Assembly (NCBI GenBank): GCA_019636445.1
Contig: JAHBXO010000036.1
Span: 1 to 53,417 of the forward strand
Source of the DNA: Gemmataceae bacterium
GTDB taxonomy: Bacteria > Planctomycetota > Planctomycetia > Gemmatales > Gemmataceae
Length of the DNA stretch: 53,417 nt
Direction: 5' to 3'
Part shown: one piece after another, positions 9,324 through 16,429 of the stretch
Numbering within the stretch: the first letter of the stretch is position 1
How the letters are laid out: each line of letters starts with the position of its first letter
Notes under the pieces: model-generated
What the model saw: the letters and a program-made list of their open reading frames with translations, nothing else
Told to the model about the DNA's origin: nothing
Database searches by the model: none
Made by a program: the position numbers and the translations under genes

Positions 9324-11975
9324 ATGAAATACCGAATTCCACTGCTCGTTTGTCTCTTGCTCGCGGTCCCCGCCGTCGCGCTTGCCGACGGGAAGCCGGC
9401 GCTGAAGGTCTTCCCGCCGAAGATTTCCCTCAACGGCCAGGGCGACCGCGTCGGCCTCGTCGTGCAGGAAGTCGACGCCGGCGGACTCACGAAGGACGTG
9501 ACCGCGACCGCCAAAATCACGATCGCCGACGGCTCCGTCGCGAAGCTCGCCGGCACGCAGCTGCTGCCGGCGAAAGACGGCGCGACGAAACTTGTCGTCA
9601 CCAGCGGCAACCTTACCGCCGAAGCCGAAGTCAGCGTAGCGAACGCGACTGCCCAGCGAGCCGTCAGCTTCCGCCTCGACGTGATGCCGGTCTTCATGAA
9701 GCACGGCTGCAACAACGGGAGCTGCCACGGCGCCGCCAAGGGGAAGGACGGTTTCATGCTGTCCCTCTTCGGCTACGATCCGGCCGGCGACTACCACCGC
9801 CTCACCCGCGCCATCGTCGGCCGGCGCGTCGACCTCGCCGTGCCCGCCAAGAGCCTGCTGCTGGAGAAGGTCACCGGCGCCGTGCCCCACACCGGCGGCA
9901 AACTCTTCGACGAGAAGCACGACGACTACAAAACGATCCTTGCCTGGCTCAAGGCCGGCGCCCCGGACGATGCCTCCGGTACGCCGGAACCGGTCGGCAT
10001 CGAACTCCTCCCCTCCAAGATCGTCTTCCCCGGTGGCGACCGCACGCAAAAGACCGTCGTCCTCGCGAAATACTCCGATGGCACGGTTCGCGATGTGACC
10101 AACCTCGCCCTCTACATGACGAACAACGAAGCCATCGCCGCCATCGACAAGACCGGCGTCGTGAAGGCCGGCGGACGCGGCGCCGCGTTCGTCTTCGCCC
10201 GCTTCAGCAAGTTCACCGTCGGCTCCGAGACGATCGTGCTGCCGACCAACGACAAGTTCGAGTGGCCGAACCCGAAGGAATCGAACTACATCGACACGCT
10301 CGTCTTCGACAAACTCAAGAAACTCCACATCGCCCCGTCCGAACTGGCGAGCGACGAAGCGTTCCTCCGCCGCGTGTATCTCGACCTCGTCGGCCTGCCC
10401 CCCTCGCGGGAGGAATACGACGCCTTCCTCGCCGACAAGGCCACCGACAAACGCGCCAAGCTGATAGACGCGCTGATCGAGCGACCCGAATTCGCCGACA
10501 TGTGGACCATGAAATGGGGCGAACTGCTCCGCGTCCGGGCGAACAACCAGAACCCGCAGTACGGCCGCGACGCCAAGGCGATGTACGCCTTCTCGCAGTG
10601 GGTGAAGGAGCAGGTGAAGCAGAACCGCCCGCTCGACGAGTTCGTCGCCGACCTGCTCGTCGGGACCGGCAGCAACATCAAGCGGCCGACGTCGAACCTC
10701 TACACCTCGTCCGACCGGATCACCCCCGAGAAGACGGCCGAGGACATTGCCCAGGTCTTCCTCGGCACGCGCATCCAGTGCGCCCAGTGCCACAACCACC
10801 CGTTCGACCGCTGGACGATGGACGACTACTACGGCTTCTCGGCCTTCTTCGCCGGGTTGAACCTGAAGCGGGGCATCGAGGGCCGCGAGGTCATCGTCGC
10901 CTACAACACGAACAACACCACGGTCGCGCACCCGGTCGACGGCCGGCGCATGAAGCCGAAGTTCCTCGGCGGCGACGCCCCGGAGGTCGACGGCCAGGAC
11001 CCGCGCCCGGCACTCGCCAAGTGGCTCGCCTCCGCCGACAACCCCGCCTTCGCGCAGACGATGGCGAACATGATCTGGGCGCACTTCTTCGGCCGCGGCA
11101 TCGTCGACCCCGTCGACGACGTCCGCATCAGCAATCCGCCGAGCAACAAGGAACTGCTCGAAGCCATCGGCGGCAAGCTCGGCTCGTACAAGTTCGACAT
11201 GAAGAAACTCGTCCGCGACATCTGCAACTCGCGGACGTATCAACTGGCCGCGACGACGAACCCGACGAACGAACTGGACGAGACGCAGTTCTCGCACGCC
11301 TACGTCCGCCGGCTGCGGGCCGAGGTGCTGCTCGATTCCATCTCGCGCATCACCGGCACGGAAGACCGATTCCCGCTCTCGCCGCCCGGCACGCGAGCCG
11401 TGCAGATCCACACGGGCGAAGTGACGAACTACTTCCTCACGACGTTCGGCCGCGCCCCGCGCGAGACGCCCTGCTCCTGCGAGGTGAACAAGGAGGCGAA
11501 CCTGTCGCAGGCGCTGCACCTCGTCAACGGCGACACGATCACGAACAAGGTGGCGCAGGGCAAGCTGGTGCAGGGCCTCGTGGCGGACAAGACGAAGAAG
11601 CCGGAGGAGATTCTGGAGGAGCTTTACATCCGCACGCTCGCCCGCAAGCCGAACGAAGGCGAGACGAAGCGGCTGATGGTGATCGTCAACCGCGAGTTGG
11701 GCGACCCGAAGCGAGTGAAGGAGATCGTGGGCCTGCAAGCCGGGGCCGACCCTCAGTACGGCCGGATGGTCGACCGCCTGAAGACGATGAAGGCCGACGC
11801 GGCGAAGCTGCCGAAGGGGAGCAAGGACCTCGCGGCCGCCGAGCGGCAGATCAAGAACTTCGAGGGCCAGATCGCGTCGATCGAAGCCCGCTACGCGACC
11901 AACGCCGCCGTGGCCGTCTACGGCGACATCCTGTGGAGTCTGTTCAACTCCACGGAGTTCACGTTCAACCACTAA
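9324..11975 (+). CDS. DUF1549/DUF1553 cytochrome-like exported protein with Ig-like domains
   Basis: An 883-residue protein with a signal peptide (about 1-21). Two bacterial Ig-like stretches (about 25-108 and 225-315) flank a cytochrome-like segment with an atypical heme-type motif, CNNGSCH at 129-135 (C-x4-C-H rather than C-x2-C-H). DUF1549 follows (about 325-530), with RRVYLDLVGLPPS and a classical CAQCH near 486-490. DUF1553 follows that, including GRGIVDPVDDVR, the YVRRLRAEVLLDSI segment and a C-terminal helical part. The family is found mainly in planctomycetes and is thought to be exported and possibly heme-binding; its reaction is unknown. It is the third gene of the DUF1501 cluster. 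A 107-nt spacer holding a near-perfect palindrome separates it from the next gene. Confidence 0.9.
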   Translation: MKYRIPLLVCLLLAVPAVALADGKPALKVFPPKISLNGQGDRVGLVVQEVDAGGLTKDVTATAKITIADGSVAKLAGTQLLPAKDGATKLVVTSGNLTAEAEVSVANATAQRAVSFRLDVMPVFMKHGCNNGSCHGAAKGKDGFMLSLFGYDPAGDYHRLTRAIVGRRVDLAVPAKSLLLEKVTGAVPHTGGKLFDEKHDDYKTILAWLKAGAPDDASGTPEPVGIELLPSKIVFPGGDRTQKTVVLAKYSDGTVRDVTNLALYMTNNEAIAAIDKTGVVKAGGRGAAFVFARFSKFTVGSETIVLPTNDKFEWPNPKESNYIDTLVFDKLKKLHIAPSELASDEAFLRRVYLDLVGLPPSREEYDAFLADKATDKRAKLIDALIERPEFADMWTMKWGELLRVRANNQNPQYGRDAKAMYAFSQWVKEQVKQNRPLDEFVADLLVGTGSNIKRPTSNLYTSSDRITPEKTAEDIAQVFLGTRIQCAQCHNHPFDRWTMDDYYGFSAFFAGLNLKRGIEGREVIVAYNTNNTTVAHPVDGRRMKPKFLGGDAPEVDGQDPRPALAKWLASADNPAFAQTMANMIWAHFFGRGIVDPVDDVRISNPPSNKELLEAIGGKLGSYKFDMKKLVRDICNSRTYQLAATTNPTNELDETQFSHAYVRRLRAEVLLDSISRITGTEDRFPLSPPGTRAVQIHTGEVTNYFLTTFGRAPRETPCSCEVNKEANLSQALHLVNGDTITNKVAQGKLVQGLVADKTKKPEEILEELYIRTLARKPNEGETKRLMVIVNRELGDPKRVKEIVGLQAGADPQYGRMVDRLKTMKADAAKLPKGSKDLAAAERQIKNFEGQIASIEARYATNAAVAVYGDILWSLFNSTEFTFNH

Positions 11976-11981
11976 AGATCA

Positions 11982-12078
11982 GGACCACGAATAACACGAA
12001 TAAGACGAATCAAGACAAGAATGATCTGTGATTACTGATCTCTGATTTCATTCGTCTGATTCGTGTTATTCGTGGTCC
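11982..12078. repeat. 29-bp near-perfect inverted repeat with 39-nt loop
   Basis: Arms at 11982-12010 and 12050-12078 match at 28 of 29 positions (ggaccacgaataacacgaat on the left). The arm consists of short AT-rich units based on cgaat/cacgaa, unlike the surrounding GC-rich coding DNA. The element fills the gap between the DUF1549/DUF1553 gene and the cytochrome-WD40 gene, starting 6 nt after the stop. The second arm ends just before the start codon, so it would also fold in the leader of the next gene. Confidence 0.8.
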
Positions 12079-12082
12079 CAAA

Positions 12083-13498
12083 ATGGGTTTCGACATGTTG
12101 CGTTCCGTTCTGGTGATGATGGTGTTTCCGGCGTTCGCGGCCGCGCAGGCACCCAAGGTGGAGGCGGTCACGTACAAGGACCACGTCAAGCCGATCCTCC
12201 AGAAGCACTGCCTGAACTGCCACAACGCCGACAAGTCGTCCGCGGACCTGGACGTGAGCACGTTCCAGGCGCTGATGGCCGGCGGGTCGAGCGGCGAAGC
12301 GGTGAAGGCCGGCAACGCCGGGCAGAGCCTGCTTTTTCGCGTGACGAACCACGAAGTCGAACCGAAGATGCCGCCGAAGGGGGGCAAGATTCCCGACGCC
12401 GACATCGCCGTGCTCAAGAAGTGGATCGAAGGCGGGGCACCCGAGACGGCCGTCGGCGCGGCGAAGAGCGCCTCGCGCAAGGTGGACATCGACCCGGTGG
12501 CGCTCTCGCAGGGCAAGCCCGCCGGTCCGCCGCCGATGCCGACGAACTGGGCGAGCGTGACGCTGCCGAAGACCGAACGCGCCCACGCCGTCACGGCTCT
12601 CGCGTCCAGCCCGTGGGCGCCGCTCGTCGCCGTCGCCGGCCACGAACGCGTGCTGCTCTACAACTCGGACACGCTCAAACTCGTCGGCACGCTCGCCTTC
12701 CCCGAACGCATCCCGCTCGTCCTCAAGTTCAGCCGCAACGGCAAGTGGCTCCTCGCCGCCGGCGGACGCGGCGCGTCCTCCGGCAAGGTCGTCATCTGGG
12801 ATGTGACCACCGGCAAGCGCGTCACCGAGATCGGCGACGAAGCCGACAGCGTGCTCGCCGCGGATATCAGCCCCAACCACAAGTTCGTGGCGCTCGGCGG
12901 CCCCGGCAAGCTCGTGAAGATCTACGACACGGCCACCGGCGAACTCAAGCACAAGATCAAGAAGCACACCGACTGGGTGACGGCGATCGCCTTCAGCCCC
13001 AACGGCGAGATGCTCGCCAGCGGCGACCGCAACGGCGGGGCGTACGTCTGGGAGGCCGAGACCGGCGGGATCGTCTTCACGCTCGGCGACCACCGGGATT
13101 CGATCACGGACATGAGCTGGCGTGCGGATTCCGGCATGCTCGCGACCGTGAGCGAGGACGGCCGCGCGATCCTCTGGTACGCCGAGGACGGCTTCCCGAC
13201 GCGGCAGATCACGGCGCAGGCCGATAGCCGCACCCGCAGCAACAAGCCCGTGGGCGTGCTGGCCGTCGATTACGCCAGGAACGGCAACATCCTCACCTGC
13301 GGCCGGGACAAATCCGCCCGCATCTGGCGGCCGGACGGCGGGCAGGTGGCGAAGCTCGAAGGGTTCGCCGACATCCCGACGAAGGTCGCCTTCTCGCACG
13401 ACGGCGCCCGCGTCTTCGTCGGCGATTTCACCGGCAAGGTCCGCGTCTGGGACTCCGCCGGCAAGCCGGTGGGCGAACTGACGACCAACCCGGACTGA
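12083..13498 (+). CDS. Planctomycete cytochrome C-like domain fused to WD40 propeller
   Basis: A 471-residue protein with a signal peptide (about 1-22; the ATG four codons downstream is an alternative start). A PSCyt1-type cytochrome segment has one heme motif, CLNCH at 43-47, in the context VKPILQKHCLNC, typical of the planctomycete cytochrome domain. From about 150 to the end there are roughly seven WD40-type blades with repeated SPNGEMLASGDRNG- and IWDVTTGK-like sequences, forming a beta-propeller. It is expected outside the cytoplasm, where the heme domain could transfer electrons and the propeller bind partners. It is the last gene of the DUF1501 cluster and is followed by a large palindromic element. 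Function beyond the domains is unknown. Confidence 0.88.
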   Translation: MGFDMLRSVLVMMVFPAFAAAQAPKVEAVTYKDHVKPILQKHCLNCHNADKSSADLDVSTFQALMAGGSSGEAVKAGNAGQSLLFRVTNHEVEPKMPPKGGKIPDADIAVLKKWIEGGAPETAVGAAKSASRKVDIDPVALSQGKPAGPPPMPTNWASVTLPKTERAHAVTALASSPWAPLVAVAGHERVLLYNSDTLKLVGTLAFPERIPLVLKFSRNGKWLLAAGGRGASSGKVVIWDVTTGKRVTEIGDEADSVLAADISPNHKFVALGGPGKLVKIYDTATGELKHKIKKHTDWVTAIAFSPNGEMLASGDRNGGAYVWEAETGGIVFTLGDHRDSITDMSWRADSGMLATVSEDGRAILWYAEDGFPTRQITAQADSRTRSNKPVGVLAVDYARNGNILTCGRDKSARIWRPDGGQVAKLEGFADIPTKVAFSHDGARVFVGDFTGKVRVWDSAGKPVGELTTNPD

Positions 13499-13558
13499 CC
13501 GGATGCGAACTCCCAAATCCGATGGATGGAATGCAAGACGAATGCGAGCAATTCTTGG

Positions 13559-13760
13559 CCCAACGGGGCCACCGACAATAGCCAGGTGTGACGGAGCGAA
13601 GCGACGGAACCCCTGGAAAAGATCCGCGACAATTCCGTAGCCCCAACGGGGCGACCTTGAAAACGCAGGTCGCCCCGTTGGGGCTACGCTTTTCTTCCCG
13701 CGCGTTTCCAGGGGTTGCGCTGCGCTCCACCCCTGGCTATTTCCGGTCGCCCCGTTGGGG
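13559..13760. repeat. Large nested palindromic repeat element
   Basis: The element has a perfect 22-bp inner hairpin (13636-13657 and 13667-13688, loop 9 nt) built on gccccaacggggcgac. It is enclosed by imperfect outer arms (about 13559-13618 and 13709-13760) that share atagccagg and aacccctgg in inverted orientation. It occupies most of the 308-nt spacer between the convergent cytochrome-WD40 and histidine kinase genes. It could work as a bidirectional terminator, but its size and nesting look like a mobile, genome-repeated palindromic element. Reading frames through it are spurious. Confidence 0.8.
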
Positions 13761-13806
13761 CGGCAAATCGGAGGACCGTTTTTTAAATCAGGAAATCGAA
13801 CGTCAA

Positions 13807-14505
13807 TCAATTCGCGGCGACCGGCAGCCGGATCGTGAATTTCGTCCCGCGGCCGACCTCGCTCTGCACGGTCATCGTCCCGCCGTGGGCCGCGACGACC
13901 TTTCGCGCCGTCGCCAGGCCCAAACCGTTCCCGTTCTCCTTTGTCGTGTGGAACGGCTGGAAGAGTTTCTTTTGCGCCTCCGGCGAGATGCCGACGCCGG
14001 TGTCGATCACGTCGAGTTCGACATACCCGTCCGCCGTCAGACGCGCTTGCAGCGTCAGCGTGCCGCCGTTGGGCATCGCGTCCTCGGCGTTCAGAAGCAG
14101 ATTCAGCAGGGCTTTCTCGAACATGTCTCGGTCGAGCGAGACTTCCGGCAGGTCCGGCGCGGGGTACCAGTGGACGGTCACGTTTTGAAGTTTGGCGGTC
14201 GGTGCCAGGAAGTCGACCATCCGGCCGACGACCTCGTCGAGGCGCGTCGGCGAAAATTCGAGTTGTTCGACGCGGGCGAACCGGAGGAAATCGTTGGAGA
14301 GATCGACGAGCCGGCGGCACTCCTCGATCATGAGTTGGATCCGTTCCAGGGCGCGACGTTCACGCTGGGTTTCCGGGTTTTCAAAGTCCTCGCCGAGGAG
14401 TTGGAGGTTGAGCAGTACCGTGCCGAGATGGTTCTTCATGTCGTGGATGAAGCCACCGGTCGACTCCGCGAGATCGATGAACTGCCTCGCCGCCGCGTCG
14501 GACAT
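13807..14505 (-). CDS. Cytoplasmic sensor histidine kinase
   Basis: A 232-residue protein consisting only of a dimerisation/phosphoacceptor segment and an ATPase domain. The H-box is FIHDMKNHLG, with His21 the likely phosphorylation site. The HATPase_c part shows the N-box (LLNLLLNAEDAM), G1 (DTGVGIS), the F-box region (FQPFHTTK) and G2 (GNGLGLATA), so it should bind ATP. No membrane segment or sensor domain is present, so input probably comes from a partner protein. No response regulator lies next to it, so it is an orphan here. It runs opposite to the thioredoxin-like gene at 14700, with 194 nt between the starts. Confidence 0.9.
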   Translation of the reverse strand: MSDAAARQFIDLAESTGGFIHDMKNHLGTVLLNLQLLGEDFENPETQRERRALERIQLMIEECRRLVDLSNDFLRFARVEQLEFSPTRLDEVVGRMVDFLAPTAKLQNVTVHWYPAPDLPEVSLDRDMFEKALLNLLLNAEDAMPNGGTLTLQARLTADGYVELDVIDTGVGISPEAQKKLFQPFHTTKENGNGLGLATARKVVAAHGGTMTVQSEVGRGTKFTIRLPVAAN

Positions 14506-14699
14506 GATTCCAATGCCTCGGAAGGGAACGCGTTCACTCTATTCCGAAGGCGGGCACGGACCAACGACGCGAATTGTTGGTTTTTCGTCGTTTATTCGTC
14601 TCGTTCTCCGTTCCCATCGGTTGGGACGCCACTAGAATCATCAGTCCCCCAGTGACGTTTTTTTTTTCCCTCTGATCCTTCACAAGCGGAGTCCCGTTC

Positions 14700-16310
14700 A
14701 TGCGGAAGATCCTGGCCAGCATCGCGCTGGCGTCGGCGGCGTTCGCCGTTGTCGCACAAGACCCGAAACCGGCCGATGCGAAGAAGCCGGCGGACGTGAA
14801 GAAACCGGAAGCCAAGCCGGCGCCGGCCCGCAAGGCCAAGCAGGAGCCGACCCTGAAAGTCGGCGATGCCCCCCCGCCGCTCACGGCCGATCGCTGGCTG
14901 CAAGGCCCCGAGCACAAGGGCTACGAGAAGGGTAAGATCTACGTCGTCGAGTTCTGGGCGACCTGGTGCGGGCCGTGCATCGTCATGATGCCGCACATGT
15001 CCCACCTGCAAGCCGAATACAAGGACAAAGGCGTCACGTTCATCGGCTATTCGAAGCAGGACGATAACAACACCCTCGAAAAGGTGGAAGCATTCGTCAA
15101 ACGCCGGGGGCCGAAGCTCGGCTACACGTTCTGCTTCGGCGAAGAACCCGATGTCTACGAATCGTTCATGACGGCGTCGGGCAACGGCGGCATCCCGTGC
15201 TGCTACGTGATCGACCGCGACACGAAGATCGCGTTCATGGGCCACCCGATGTACCTGGACCTCGTGCTGCCGAAGGTGGCCGAAGGCAAGTGGACGCTGG
15301 CCGACGCCGTGGCGATCGACGGCATCGAGAAGGAAGTGAACACGCTCTTTGGTGCGCTCAATGGCAAGCCGGAGACGGTACTGGCGACGTTCGCGGACTT
15401 CGAAAAGAAGCACCCGACCATCGCGCAGGCGCCGTATTTCCAGCCGGCCCGCATGGCCGCAATGCTCAAGCTCAAGAAGTACGACGACGCGAAGCTGTTC
15501 GCCCGCAACCTGATGGCGAAGGCGAAGAAGAACGACGACGACACGCTGTATTCCACCGTGTCGCGGTCGCTGCGCTCGCCGGAAGGCCGCGGTCAGCCGG
15601 CCCTGATGGAACTGGCTCTCAAGTCTGCGGACGAGGCCCTCAAACTGCTCGGGGAGAACGATTCCCGCGCGTTGCTGAGCGTCGCCCAGACGAGTTACAT
15701 CGCGGGCGATATGGCCCGCGGCAAGGCGTTCGCGGACAAGGCGATCGCCGCAGCCGAAATCCGGAGCAAGTCCTCCACCGCGATGCAGGCTGCCAACTCG
15801 GCGATTGAAGCGAAAGACAAAGCCACGGGCATCGCCTTCATCGAGCAGGGCCTGAAACTCGCGAAAGACCTCAACAAGCACTACATCGAAACGAAGAGCC
15901 GTTTCCGTGCCCCGACGGACGCCATGATCCTGGCGGACGCCGCCGGATTCTTCGTGGAAGCCAAGGACGCCGCGACCGGCGCCGAATACGCCAAGAAGGC
16001 GTTGGACGCGTCGACGTCCGCAACGAAGCCGAGCACCAAGCTGACGCTCGCCCGGATCTACCTTGGTGCTGAGGACAAGAAGACCGGCGATCAATACGCG
16101 AAGGAAGCTCTCGAAGACGCGCCGGAAGCCGCGAAGCCGATCTTCATGTATCAGCTTTCGATGGCGTACTACAACGCCGGCGAAAAGGTGACCGCTCGGA
16201 ATTATGCCGAACAGGCACTCGAAAAGGCACCGGCCCAGCTCCAGCAGCAGATGCGGCCGTCCCTCCGCCGCATTCTGACGGACCCCGAAGGCAAGACGAG
16301 CGACAAGTAA
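14700..16310 (+). CDS. TlpA-like thioredoxin-fold protein with C-terminal helical (TPR-like) repeats
   Basis: A 536-residue exported protein with a signal peptide (about 1-19) and an Ala/Lys/Pro-rich linker. The thioredoxin-like domain (about 52-215) has active-site Cys90-Gly-Pro-Cys93 in FWATWCGPC and a cis-Pro region at GGIPCC, so a redox role outside the cytoplasm is likely. The rest (about 225-530) is alpha-helical with TPR-like helix pairs rich in Ala and Lys. A helical scaffold fused to a TlpA-type reductase suggests it docks onto a client, perhaps during cytochrome maturation given the nearby heme-motif proteins, but that is inference. A strong intrinsic terminator follows 17 nt after the stop. 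Confidence 0.86.
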   Translation: MRKILASIALASAAFAVVAQDPKPADAKKPADVKKPEAKPAPARKAKQEPTLKVGDAPPPLTADRWLQGPEHKGYEKGKIYVVEFWATWCGPCIVMMPHMSHLQAEYKDKGVTFIGYSKQDDNNTLEKVEAFVKRRGPKLGYTFCFGEEPDVYESFMTASGNGGIPCCYVIDRDTKIAFMGHPMYLDLVLPKVAEGKWTLADAVAIDGIEKEVNTLFGALNGKPETVLATFADFEKKHPTIAQAPYFQPARMAAMLKLKKYDDAKLFARNLMAKAKKNDDDTLYSTVSRSLRSPEGRGQPALMELALKSADEALKLLGENDSRALLSVAQTSYIAGDMARGKAFADKAIAAAEIRSKSSTAMQAANSAIEAKDKATGIAFIEQGLKLAKDLNKHYIETKSRFRAPTDAMILADAAGFFVEAKDAATGAEYAKKALDASTSATKPSTKLTLARIYLGAEDKKTGDQYAKEALEDAPEAAKPIFMYQLSMAYYNAGEKVTARNYAEQALEKAPAQLQQQMRPSLRRILTDPEGKTSDK

Positions 16311-16327
16311 CCGCTCCGGTTTCCACG

Positions 16328-16358
16328 ACCCCCGCGAGATTCGCGGGGGTTCTTTTTT
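16328..16358 (+). terminator. Rho-independent terminator
   Basis: A perfect 10-bp stem (acccccgcga with tcgcgggggt) and a 3-nt loop are followed by TCTTTTTT. It lies 17 nt after the stop of the thioredoxin-like gene and before the TPR gene, so it separates two transcription units. Confidence 0.9.
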
Positions 16359-16429
16359 GGATGGCGCTTGAAATCACCGCCGGCGATCCGCGAAAATCGA
16401 GAAGACGCTTTCTCCCGCGGGCGATCACC

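Noticed and set aside
9267..11972. Long minus-strand frame opposite the DUF1549/DUF1553 gene
   Set aside because: No recognisable domain and Arg/Val/Glu-rich composition; the plus strand is a clear family member with signal peptide and heme-type motifs.
12032..14320. Minus-strand frame across the WD40 gene, palindrome and histidine kinase
   Set aside because: Spans a palindromic repeat and antisense of a WD40 gene; no family features, and it conflicts with the clear histidine kinase frame.
13588..14655. Small proteins encoded through the palindromic element at 13.6 kb
   Set aside because: The frames consist of repeat translation (PNGAT, APLGL) and antisense of the histidine kinase.
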